A model generated the notes under the pieces. It saw only the letters and a program-made list of their open reading frames with translations, did no database searches and was not told where the DNA came from. DNA of 10,574 bases, taken from NCBI GenBank assembly GCA_949127645.1, contig CASBQM010000465.1, forward strand, positions 1-10,574. The letters are read 5' to 3'. Position 1 is the first letter of the stretch, and each line of letters opens with the position of its first letter. Shown in pieces: positions 1 to 7,356 of the stretch. The translations under genes and the position numbers were made by a program. The stretch is from Synechococcales cyanobacterium PMM_0036. Its GTDB lineage: Bacteria > Cyanobacteriota > Cyanobacteriia > Elainellales > Elainellaceae.

Positions 1-927
1 ACGGGAAAGTCGTTCTGGGTCTTTGAGATGGGTGGATTCTAAACAAAAGCCGAAACAGGGCAACCAGGAACAGATGACAAGCTTTTGTCCTGTACTTAGC
101 ATTAGCCTAACAAAGCAAAGATCGATTTTGGCTTTGGCATGAGATAGAGTTCGCTCAAAGTTTTTAACTAAACTTTTACAACGCTCCATCCAAGCCTTGG
201 ATCTTTCGATCACCCACCGCGCGACTGCTGGTACAAAGCCAGATTTTGCTTGTGCTGCCTTCTCTTGTTTCGAGGGCTTAGTCGAAAGCTCAAACCGGAT
301 CTTCGTCCTGATCTCAGGATAAACCTTCTCCAACGCTTCAATCAAAAAGTCAATAGGATAACCGTGGTCTAGCAGAATGGTAATCTTGGGAATATTAACG
401 GGTTTTGATTTGAAATAATCGAGGTTGAGCGTCAGCCTCTCAATCAATCCCGCATCATCTGGAACATTAGCTTTTGTGCAGTGCGTGAAGAAGGGAAACC
501 CAAGTATGTCAACGGCTAGATGTCTTTTGATTTCGTGGGTCGCTTTATAAAAACAAAACCCAATCGAAGTCCACGCTGGCATTCCAGGTATTCTTCACAG
601 CTTGAGAGTCAATGATGATTAAGCGAGTCCACTTAGGTTTTTTTTTACCTGTTCGCGGACTTGTTCATGTAACGTTGCCCTGAGAGTTTCCATTACCCCT
701 GCTGCGCGCCACTGTTTGTAGTGCCAATAAACGGTGGAGTCAGGGGGCAGGTCTTTAGGCAGATCTTCCCAATTGCATCCATTCTTAAGTGGATAGAGAA
801 TTCCATTCAGAATTTCTCGTTTTGTCCAATTTGAGGGTCTAGTCCGTTTCTTCTGAGGTAATAGCTAGACCAACAGAGGTTCAAGAATTGTCCATTCTTT
901 ATCCGTAAGACTGCTGGAATATGCCAT
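1..927 (-). pseudogene. IS5-family transposase, degenerate, runs off left edge
   Basis: The reading begins MAYSSSLTDKEWTILEPLL at 927, a start I recognise from cyanobacterial IS5-family DDE transposases. It is broken three times: a TAG at 865-867 (codon 21); a one-base loss in the A-run (nine A on the minus strand, 638-646), after which the expected K-P-K-W-T-R-L-I-I-I-D-S-Q continues in another frame; and an extra base near 566-571, after which G-F-C-F-Y-K-A-T resumes. The catalytic triad can still be read across frames: D in IIIDSQ, D in LLDHGY, E in RWVIERSKAWMER. After FVRLML, where the family normally ends within about ten residues, the frame stays open to base 1 with unrelated residues, so the 3' end is probably truncated and joined to other DNA near position 105. 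It cannot make a working transposase. The outer inverted repeats are not both visible. Confidence 0.9.
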
Positions 928-1015
928 GTTGCTTAGACTAAAGGGGGATAGGTAGCTTAATCTAAGGCTGTAAAGATGTCAAATCAGTTCTATAAGACTC
1001 CATATACAAAACTCT

Positions 1016-1042
1016 CCTCTGTTTATCCGTAGAGAACAGAGG
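1016..1042 (-). terminator. Hairpin downstream of the Csp gene, possible terminator
   Basis: CCTCTGTT (1016-1023) and AACAGAGG (1035-1042) form a perfect 8-bp stem around an 11-base loop. It lies 30 bp beyond the Csp stop codon. On the minus strand it is followed by AGAGTTTTG, a weak T-run, so it could be an intrinsic terminator for leftward transcription. It also sits close to where the IS5 element's outer end should be, so part of it may belong to the element. Confidence 0.45.
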
Positions 1043-1071
1043 GAAAGTCTTGTAAGAGCGAGTAATTAGCT

Positions 1072-1425
1072 TTATGCCATTGCGGCTGCCATTTGACGGC
1101 AAGACTCAGCACAACGTCGGCAAGATTCAGCACAGCGCTGACAGTGGTCATGATTGTGCTTCTCACATTCGGCAGCACAGCGATCGCATGCCTCGGCACA
1201 AACCTTGCACATCTGAGCATGGAGTTCTGAGTTTCGTGCCATGAAACGGGCACATAGAGCGCAGGTATCAGCGCAGTCGCGGCACAGCTTTATGCACTGT
1301 GCCATCATTTGCACCATGTCGCTATCTAAACATGCCGTCGCACAGTTTTCACAATCGCGCAGGCAATCGAGGCAGTTTTGAATACAGGATTCTAGTAAAG
1401 CGTCGTGTGATTGAGTCATGACCAT
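1072..1425 (-). CDS. Four-helix-bundle copper-storage-type protein (DUF326/Csp)
   Basis: This 117-residue protein contains 21 cysteines in the repeated spacing CxxCxxxC typical of the DUF326/Csp family, whose studied members bind many Cu(I) ions inside a four-helix bundle. The cysteines fall in four groups: C14-C32, C44-C58, C73-C87 and C95-C109, one per predicted helix. There is no signal peptide, so a cytosolic, Csp3-like location is expected. A histidine cluster (HNHDH, 90-94) separates the last two helices. The first Met (1425) is preferred because AGGAG (1440-1436) lies 10 bases upstream; a second Met is two codons later. It lies 203 bp after rppB on the same strand. A 20-bp repeat shared with the pump operon lies in that gap, suggesting its own regulated promoter. 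Storage or buffering of Cu(I) is inferred from the family, and other soft metals are possible. Confidence 0.88.
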   Translation of the reverse strand: MVMTQSHDALLESCIQNCLDCLRDCENCATACLDSDMVQMMAQCIKLCRDCADTCALCARFMARNSELHAQMCKVCAEACDRCAAECEKHNHDHCQRCAESCRRCAESCRQMAAAMA

Positions 1426-1550
1426 TTTTCAATTTCTCCTACTGCGAACTGGATTCAACCAAGTTCACATTAGGAGATTAGGAGGGCGATCGCATCTAGC
1501 AAATGACTGATCCATAAAACTGTAAATTCACCTCTATCGTCAGCATAGTA

Positions 1551-1570
1551 TTTCATCCTGATTTCATTTT
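1551..1570. promoter_or_regulatory. Operator copy 1: TTTCAT direct repeat upstream of the Csp gene
   Basis: TTTCATCCTGATTTCATTTT contains TTTCAT at 1551-1556 and 1562-1567, an 11-bp start-to-start spacing typical of OmpR/PhoB-family regulators that bind as tandem dimers. The 20 bases are identical to the reverse complement of 9208-9227 in front of the adaptor gene. The site is 126 bp upstream of the Csp start, and its TTTCAT strand points away from Csp, towards rppB. No convincing -10 box was found at the expected distance in either direction, so the exact promoter is unclear. Control by RppA is inference. Confidence 0.7.
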
Positions 1571-1628
1571 TTCCTGCCTGTCACCTGAAAAAGTAAACAC
1601 ATAAATTGACACAGGATTCAGGGCATAT

Positions 1629-2969
1629 TTAACTCATTCTTACTAAAGGCAGTCGGACAGTGAACATACTGCCGTTGCCTAACTGGCTTTGCACCTGAAT
1701 AGTGCCCTGATGAGCTTGAATAATGGACTGAACTATTGATAAGCCCAGACCTGAGCCGCCCGTTGAGCGAGAGCGATCGCTTTCCACACGATAGAAGCGG
1801 TCAAAAATTCGGGGAAGATCTTCAGGTGCAATGCCGCTACCCGTATCTTGAACGCTAATCAGAGCATGATGATCAGCGTGTCTTAGCGCCACCACAATAT
1901 TGCCATTCTTGGGAGTATGTTGAATCGCGTTCGTGATCAAGTTTGTCAACACGCGGTAAAGCTGTTCTTCATCGCCAAGAACTTTTAAGTATTGACGCGT
2001 CTGAACTTGATCAGTCAGCATCACATCAGCAACAAGCGCTAACGCCGCCATCTCTTCGACAACATCGTTAACTAAGTCATTGAGGCAGCAAAGCTGACGT
2101 TTTTGCGCTAACCCCTGAATATCCATGCGGGCAAGCATCAGTAAGTCCTGCACAATTTGCGATAGGCGACCATTTTGGCGCTCAACGGTTTGCAGGGTGA
2201 GGCGAACCTCTGATTCAGAAAGATGCGGCATTTGCAGCACCGATTCTACCGTTGTCTGAGCAGCAGCCAAGGGGGTTCTCAGTTCGTGAGCGACGTCGGC
2301 TGTAAACTGCTGAATTTGATTATAAGAGCGATACACAGGGCGCATTGCCAGCCCTGCCATCCACCAGCTAACAATCGTGACGAGCAAGAGCACGACGGGT
2401 GAAGCTAATAGAAAACGCTTGATCATAATGAGATGCTCATCAAAATCTCTGAGCGATCGCCCGACTTGCACATAACCCCAAAATGGGCTGTTGGTAGCCT
2501 GCAACGGCATCGAGATTTGGTGATAACGATCGCCTTGTGAATTAGCGATCGTTTGCCAAAGCGGCTTTGCTGAAATGGGCAGACCTTGAGGTTGATTGCC
2601 CAACGTAGCAAGAGTAGCTCCAGAGAGATCGAGCAATCGTAAATAATATCCTTCCTGCTGAAACAAACCTAGAATATGTCGTTGAGAAGGCACTACAGTA
2701 GATGAGCAGTCTATGTTTGCCATGCATAGACCTGGCAGAAATTCCTGAACTTCTGACACAATTTGTCCAGGCTTTGTGAGATCTGGCTCTAGACCATCAT
2801 GTAGAATGCCCGCGACTGTCTCTAGTTCTTGATCAAGCGCGTGCCAATGCACCTGTGCCATGATTTGATACATGGAAAATCCAAATAGCAGCATGAGAAA
2901 ACCGATGACTACGGCATACCATGCCGCCAGCCGCAAGCGCATCAAGTTAAACAGTTTATTTTGGTGCAT
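1629..2969 (-). CDS. rppB: Sensor histidine kinase, RppB/NrsS family
   Basis: This 446-residue membrane kinase resembles cyanobacterial RppB (NrsS), the partner of RppA in nickel and redox responses. TM1 is about residues 12-34 and TM2 about 185-208, enclosing a periplasmic sensor of about 150 residues with a cysteine pair at C82 and C88 (CMANIDC) and HWH at 41-43. The dimerisation/phosphoacceptor helix carries H228 in DVAHELRTPL. The ATPase domain has the N box (LTNLITNAIQH, N343/N347), G1 (DTGSG, from D375), the F-box region (RIFDRFYR) and G2 (GGSGLGL, 404-410), so it should be active. Its ATG lies inside the end of rppA (14-bp overlap), so translation is probably coupled; no clear ribosome site precedes it. 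The ligand cannot be told from sequence: Ni, Cu or thiol oxidation are all compatible. Confidence 0.93.
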   Translation of the reverse strand: MHQNKLFNLMRLRLAAWYAVVIGFLMLLFGFSMYQIMAQVHWHALDQELETVAGILHDGLEPDLTKPGQIVSEVQEFLPGLCMANIDCSSTVVPSQRHILGLFQQEGYYLRLLDLSGATLATLGNQPQGLPISAKPLWQTIANSQGDRYHQISMPLQATNSPFWGYVQVGRSLRDFDEHLIMIKRFLLASPVVLLLVTIVSWWMAGLAMRPVYRSYNQIQQFTADVAHELRTPLAAAQTTVESVLQMPHLSESEVRLTLQTVERQNGRLSQIVQDLLMLARMDIQGLAQKRQLCCLNDLVNDVVEEMAALALVADVMLTDQVQTRQYLKVLGDEEQLYRVLTNLITNAIQHTPKNGNIVVALRHADHHALISVQDTGSGIAPEDLPRIFDRFYRVESDRSRSTGGSGLGLSIVQSIIQAHQGTIQVQSQLGNGSMFTVRLPLVRMS

Positions 2970-3669
2970 CAGTCGGGATGAAGCAATAGCCTAAGCCATA
3001 GACTGTTTCGATCATGCCATCACAATTATATTCTGCTAGTTTGCGTCGCAATAATCGCATCTGCGCAGCAACCACGTTGCTCATGGGTTCAGACTGAATT
3101 TCCCATAGGTGGTTCATGAGCTGTTCACGGTTAATAATCTGCCGAGGTTGCTGCATAAAGTGTTCTAAAATCTGGAACTCCTTTGCAGTAAGGATAATCA
3201 CCTGAGAGATCCCCTCTCCAGTTTGAACAGAAACCGTCAAGGTCGCGTAGTCAAGAGTCAAGCACCCGACCTGAAGCTGCTGATTTTGCAGTTGAGGCGA
3301 TCGGCGCTGTAAGGCTCTTAATCGCGCCAATAGCTCTACGATAGCGAATGGTTTCACCAGGTAATCATCTGCTCCAGCATCTAAGCCAGCTACCTTGTCT
3401 TCCATCCTATCTCTAGCAGTCAACATCAAGACCGGTAGAGCATTCTTTCGGTGTCGCAGCCGTTGACAGAGTTCTATTCCAGATAATCCCGGCAATGACC
3501 AGTCAAAGATCGCAACTGCATAATGTGTCCACTCGCTTTCCAGATAGCCCCAAGCCTCTGTGCCATTCTGCACCCAGTCCACAATGTATTTCTGTTGGCT
3601 CAGGGTGCGTTGAATGGCAGTTCCCAGGTCTAGCTCGTCTTCTACGAGCAGGATTCGCATTTTTGTCAT
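2956..3669 (-). CDS. rppA: OmpR-family response regulator, RppA/NrsR family
   Basis: This 237-residue protein has a receiver domain (about 4-120) and a winged-helix DNA-binding domain (about 130-232). The acidic pair E10/D11, phosphoacceptor D56 (AIFDWSLPG), T84 (LMLTARD) and K106 (YLVKPF) are all present. The wording DWVQNGTEAWGYLES, SNVVAAQMRLLRRKLA and ETVYGLGY closely matches the RppA family as I remember it. Translation may start at Met1 (3669) or Met4 (3660, giving MRILLVEDE, the usual family start); neither has a clear ribosome site. It begins 6 bp after the lipoprotein gene and overlaps rppB. Being encoded in the pump operon, it would amplify its own response if it activates the operon promoter. 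The TTTCAT-N5-TTTCAT repeats at the locus are the obvious candidate binding sites (inference). Confidence 0.94.
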   Translation of the reverse strand: MTKMRILLVEDELDLGTAIQRTLSQQKYIVDWVQNGTEAWGYLESEWTHYAVAIFDWSLPGLSGIELCQRLRHRKNALPVLMLTARDRMEDKVAGLDAGADDYLVKPFAIVELLARLRALQRRSPQLQNQQLQVGCLTLDYATLTVSVQTGEGISQVIILTAKEFQILEHFMQQPRQIINREQLMNHLWEIQSEPMSNVVAAQMRLLRRKLAEYNCDGMIETVYGLGYCFIPTDAPK

Positions 3670-3675
3670 TTAGAT

Positions 3676-4182
3676 TTATCGGGTGAAGTTAAAACGACCG
3701 TTCACTTTTTCACCCCCAATATCGGACAAGATTGCCACATTATATTTCCCTGCTGCCGTGCCAGGTAACGCTACCGTATAGTGCTTGCCTTCTGCATCAT
3801 ATTTCATGTCTAGAGATTTTTGAGAGCCATCAGGCAACTGCACTTGTGCCATTACTTTGGCATCAGCGATCGCTTCATGGCTATCGCCTTTCTGGAGGAA
3901 AAAATCCAGATGAATGGCATCAGCTTCTGGCTCAGGCACCAATTCTAAGTGGTAAGCCCCAGATTCTATGACCTGTCCACCTTGACTGCTAACGCCGCCG
4001 CCCTTAGCCATTGCCTCAGGAGACATCGAAGCCATCGCCTCAGGAGACATCGCAGGAGATTCGATTGCCGCCGCACTAGGGCTATCAGTGCTGGCAGTTG
4101 GGGTGCCGCCGCTGGCACAGGCTCCCAAAAACAGCAGTCCCATAGCAGCAAAAGTCAGTGAAACAGATTGAGTAAATTTCAT
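3676..4182 (-). CDS. Met-rich lipoprotein with YtkA/FixH-like beta domain
   Basis: A 168-residue product from the ATG at 4182, chosen because GAGGA (4195-4191) sits 8 bases upstream and a lipoprotein signal peptide follows at once. A longer frame from 4284 would add 34 basic residues and overlap the pump gene, so I reject it. The signal ends in a lipobox L19-G20-A21-C22, predicting an acylated protein facing the periplasm. A low-complexity Ser/Ala/Thr linker follows, with two MSPEAM repeats (M45, M50, M53, M58). The C-terminal half (about 70-168; AYHLELVPEPEADAIHLDFF and TAAGKYNVAI) looks like a YtkA/FixH-type immunoglobulin-like fold, by eye. It sits between the pump and the regulators, the place held by nrsC/copC-like genes in other cyanobacterial operons, but I do not see homology to those. 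A role in periplasmic metal binding or hand-off is inferred from the Met cluster and context. Confidence 0.85.
   Translation of the reverse strand: MKFTQSVSLTFAAMGLLFLGACASGGTPTASTDSPSAAAIESPAMSPEAMASMSPEAMAKGGGVSSQGGQVIESGAYHLELVPEPEADAIHLDFFLQKGDSHEAIADAKVMAQVQLPDGSQKSLDMKYDAEGKHYTVALPGTAAGKYNVAILSDIGGEKVNGRFNFTR
4007..4054 (-). repeat. Two tandem 24-bp units encoding the MSPEAM repeats
   Basis: Units 4007-4030 and 4031-4054 both contain GCCTCAGGAGACATCG and differ at only a few bases. They add two methionines per unit to the lipoprotein linker without changing the frame, so copy number could vary between strains. Confidence 0.8.
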
Positions 4183-4222
4183 GAACCTAATCCTCACATA
4201 GAGTAAAAATGAACGTTTGCCG

Positions 4223-7200
4223 TCAGGTCGCTTGTACCTGACTCGATACAGGCTCTTCAACTTCCGGTTGGATGAGTGCTCCATCTTTGGGCACTAGGAA
4301 CCGACCGAACTGAGAATACAAAGCCGGGAGCACCAACAAAGTCAGCGTTGTTGAAGTAAACAGTCCGCCTAATACGACAACGGCTAACGGCTGTAGGATT
4401 TCTTTTCCAGCGCCGCTTCCCAGTACCAACGGCACCATACCTAACGCAGAAGACAGTGCAGTCAGCAAGATTGCGACTAACCGTTCCATTGAGCCTTCCA
4501 CCAAAACTTGCTTCAGCGGCATTCCAGTAGCAAGTCGATTATTGTAGTTGTCTACTAGCAGCAATCCGTTCCGAGTAGCAACGCCAAACAACGTAATGAA
4601 CCCCACCATGGAGGCCACTGAAATGATGCCACCTGTTAAAGCCACTGAGATCACGCCACCTACCAAGGCAAGCGGTAGGTTAATCATGATCATTATCGTT
4701 GCCGGAATCGATTTAACGGCAAAGTAAATCAACACCGTGATCGCCACGAACGCCAAAAGACCTGACCAGAGCAAGGTTTGAGTGGCTTGTTCTTGTGCTT
4801 GGAACTGTCCTCCGTACTGAATAAAATAGCCAGAGGGGAGCTGTACCTGCTGCTTCACCCGATCGCGAATGTCAGTAATCACAGAGCCAAGGTCACGCCC
4901 ATTCACATTAGCAGACACGACTAGCAACCGGGAAACATTCTCTCGATTAATGGTGTTAGAGCCTGTGCCATAATCCACCTTCGCAACTTGGGCTAGAGGA
5001 ACTTTCTGACCAGTGGGCGTATCAATCAGCAGATTACCGATCGCGCTGAGGTCTTGACGAGCGCTCTCCGTTAACCAGACTATCAGATCAAAAACCTGTT
5101 GTTCTTCTAAAACTTGTGAAACAATCCGTCCATTCAAAGCCGTCTCAATGGTGGTTGCTAGATCGCCTATTCTCAAGCCATAGCGCGCAGCGGCAGCCCG
5201 ATCGAACTGGATTTGGATTTGCTTAATGGGAACCTGTGGCTCTAGCTGTAAATCTACTACGTTGGGGATATCGCTCATCACAGACTGCACTTGCTGTCCC
5301 AGGGTACGAAGTTCCTCCAGCTCTGGACCAAAAATCTTGACGGCGATCGCGCTCCTTACCCCCGATAACACTTCATCCAGTCGATGGGAGATAAAGCCGC
5401 CAATCCCGGCAGCGACTCCCGGCAGTTTGTCAAACTCTTGACGCAGCACTTCAATCGTTGCCTCACGGTCTTTAAGTGCTTCCTCGCTTAATTCCACGTC
5501 TAGTTCAGCAAAATTGACTCCACCCACGTCGCTGTCGCCCGGTGCCCGACCCGATCGCAATTGCAAATACTGAAATCGCTTGTCGTCCTTCAGAGCATCC
5601 TGAATGGCAAAGTCTACCTGGTTTGTTGTTTCCAGGGAAACACCCGGATAGAGACTCGTGGAGATGACCAGCGATCGCTCCTGAAATTCTGGCAGAAATA
5701 CCTTGCCTAGCGCTGGCAAAATTACCATGGAGGCGATAAAGGCAGCTACCGCAGATAGCAAAACAATCTTGGGGCGGTGAATCGCAAACTGCACCACAGG
5801 GCGATAAACCTGTTGAGACTTGTGAGCCAGCCAGGTTTCATCCGGCGGCAATCGACGATTGACTAGCAGCAGGGCGCAGAGTGCCGGAGTTAGCGTGAGT
5901 GCCACCAGCGTTGAGGCAATGATGCACAGCAGGTAAGACACCCCCATCGGCGTAAAAATTCGACCTTCTACTCCAGCCAAGGCAAAGATGGGCGCAAACA
6001 CCACAGCAATAATCACCGTTGAAAATAGAACGCTGACTCGCACCTCAATTGAGCCATCAAACACGACCTGTAAGGGGTTTTTGGGTGATCCTGCCTGCTG
6101 ATTCTCTCGCAAACGACGGTAGACGTTCTCCATATCAACGATCGCATCATCTACGACTGAACCGATCGCCACCGCCAGTCCGCCCAGCGTCATCGTGTTG
6201 ATGCCCTGCCCCGTCCCGTTGAGAATGATCATGCCGAGCAGCAGGGAAATTGGCAAAGCGCTGAGGCTGATAATCACTGTCCGCCAGTTCATCAAGAACA
6301 GAATTAGCACAATCGAGACAATGATGATGCCATCTCGCAGCGCTTCTTCCACATTCTGAACGGAAGCGTCAATGAACTCTTCCTGACGAAAGGTATTGGT
6401 CAACGTCACATCTTTGGGCAAACCTGCTCGGACTTCCTCCATGGCTGCTTCTACAGCACGGGTGACGGTTGGAGTATCTGCCGCAGGCTGTTTGTTGACG
6501 ACCACGACGATCGCCTGCTTCCCATTCAAGTAGGCATCGCCGCGCTTCAGTTCTGCTCCAATTTGCACTTTTGCAACTTGATCCAGCAAGACAGGAGTGC
6601 CGTTGCGGGCGATGACTACAGACTGCTTTAAGTCATCTAGAGATTTAATCCGTCCAATTCCCCGCACCAGCGTTTCTTGATCAGGGCTGACTAAAAAACC
6701 ACCGGGTGCATTGACGTTGGCTTTTTCAGCCGCCTCTGTCACTTCCTCAAAAGAGACATCAAAAGCTTTTAGCTTCTCTGGCTCAATCAAGACCTGATAC
6801 TGCCGCACATCGCCACCAAAAATAACGATCTGCGTCACTCCAGGCACTGCTAGTAAGCGGTTCTTGACCTGCAAATCTACGATGCGACGCACTTCCATTA
6901 GCGGCGTTGTTTCGGCTGTAAACGCATATTTGACAACGGCTCCCAAGGGAGAGCTAGTCGGCGAAATTTGAGGAATCTCTACCCCCGCAGGCAACAAACT
7001 TTGTGCCTGCTGCAAGCGTTCTGTGACAAGCTGACGAGCACGATAGATATCGGTATCCCAGCCAAACACGACTTTGACGACAGAGATGCCGACTGCCGAC
7101 GAGGAACGCACGTTTTCTACTCCCGGAGTGCCGTTAATTGCACTTTCAATCGGTCGAGTCACTAGAGATTCAACCTCTTCAGGAGCTAAGCCAGGAGCCT

Positions 7201-7354
7201 CGGTCTGGATTTCTACTTGGGGAGGGGCAAAGCTAGGAAACACATCCAGGGGCATCTGCGTGATCACGCGAAATCCCCAAAGGCTGAGCAGGATGGAGAT
7301 GATCACGACCAGCCAGCGTTGGGCGATCGACCATTTAACGATTGCATTGAGCAT
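4223..7354 (-). CDS. HME-type RND metal efflux pump (CzcA/CusA/NrsA family)
   Basis: A full-length 1043-residue inner-membrane pump of the heavy-metal-efflux RND family, driven by proton import and working with the adjacent adaptor and a TolC-like channel not in this window. The N-terminal TM1 (about 12-30) is followed by MPLDVFP and a large periplasmic porter domain; TM2-6 lie about 341-500, then the second porter half and TM7-12. TM4 carries AIGSVVDDAIVDMENVYRR with D402, D403 and E409, D402 aligning with the proton-relay D405 of E. coli CusA. This motif resembles cyanobacterial NrsA-like pumps more than the CzcA form (DFGxxxDGA). Aligned by eye to E. coli CusA, the Cu/Ag ligands M573, M623 and M672 become S565, F615 and E661, so a CusA-type Cu(I) site is absent. 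The start is 2 bp past the adaptor stop, with GAAGGGAA spanning that junction as ribosome site. The substrate is unresolved: Ni, Co, Zn, or Cu by another site. Confidence 0.95.
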   Translation of the reverse strand: MLNAIVKWSIAQRWLVVIISILLSLWGFRVITQMPLDVFPSFAPPQVEIQTEAPGLAPEEVESLVTRPIESAINGTPGVENVRSSSAVGISVVKVVFGWDTDIYRARQLVTERLQQAQSLLPAGVEIPQISPTSSPLGAVVKYAFTAETTPLMEVRRIVDLQVKNRLLAVPGVTQIVIFGGDVRQYQVLIEPEKLKAFDVSFEEVTEAAEKANVNAPGGFLVSPDQETLVRGIGRIKSLDDLKQSVVIARNGTPVLLDQVAKVQIGAELKRGDAYLNGKQAIVVVVNKQPAADTPTVTRAVEAAMEEVRAGLPKDVTLTNTFRQEEFIDASVQNVEEALRDGIIIVSIVLILFLMNWRTVIISLSALPISLLLGMIILNGTGQGINTMTLGGLAVAIGSVVDDAIVDMENVYRRLRENQQAGSPKNPLQVVFDGSIEVRVSVLFSTVIIAVVFAPIFALAGVEGRIFTPMGVSYLLCIIASTLVALTLTPALCALLLVNRRLPPDETWLAHKSQQVYRPVVQFAIHRPKIVLLSAVAAFIASMVILPALGKVFLPEFQERSLVISTSLYPGVSLETTNQVDFAIQDALKDDKRFQYLQLRSGRAPGDSDVGGVNFAELDVELSEEALKDREATIEVLRQEFDKLPGVAAGIGGFISHRLDEVLSGVRSAIAVKIFGPELEELRTLGQQVQSVMSDIPNVVDLQLEPQVPIKQIQIQFDRAAAARYGLRIGDLATTIETALNGRIVSQVLEEQQVFDLIVWLTESARQDLSAIGNLLIDTPTGQKVPLAQVAKVDYGTGSNTINRENVSRLLVVSANVNGRDLGSVITDIRDRVKQQVQLPSGYFIQYGGQFQAQEQATQTLLWSGLLAFVAITVLIYFAVKSIPATIMIMINLPLALVGGVISVALTGGIISVASMVGFITLFGVATRNGLLLVDNYNNRLATGMPLKQVLVEGSMERLVAILLTALSSALGMVPLVLGSGAGKEILQPLAVVVLGGLFTSTTLTLLVLPALYSQFGRFLVPKDGALIQPEVEEPVSSQVQAT

Positions 7355-7356
7355 AA

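Noticed and set aside
1568..1628. Rightward promoter from operator copy 1
   Set aside because: No -10 box at a suitable distance, and it would only run antisense into rppB.
4183..4284. 34-residue N-terminal extension of the lipoprotein from 4284
   Set aside because: It would bury the lipoprotein signal peptide and overlap the pump gene; the start at 4182 has a good ribosome site.
4223..7354. Calling the pump CusA
   Set aside because: The three Cu/Ag methionine ligands of E. coli CusA are not present at the aligned positions, so a copper-specific name is not supported.
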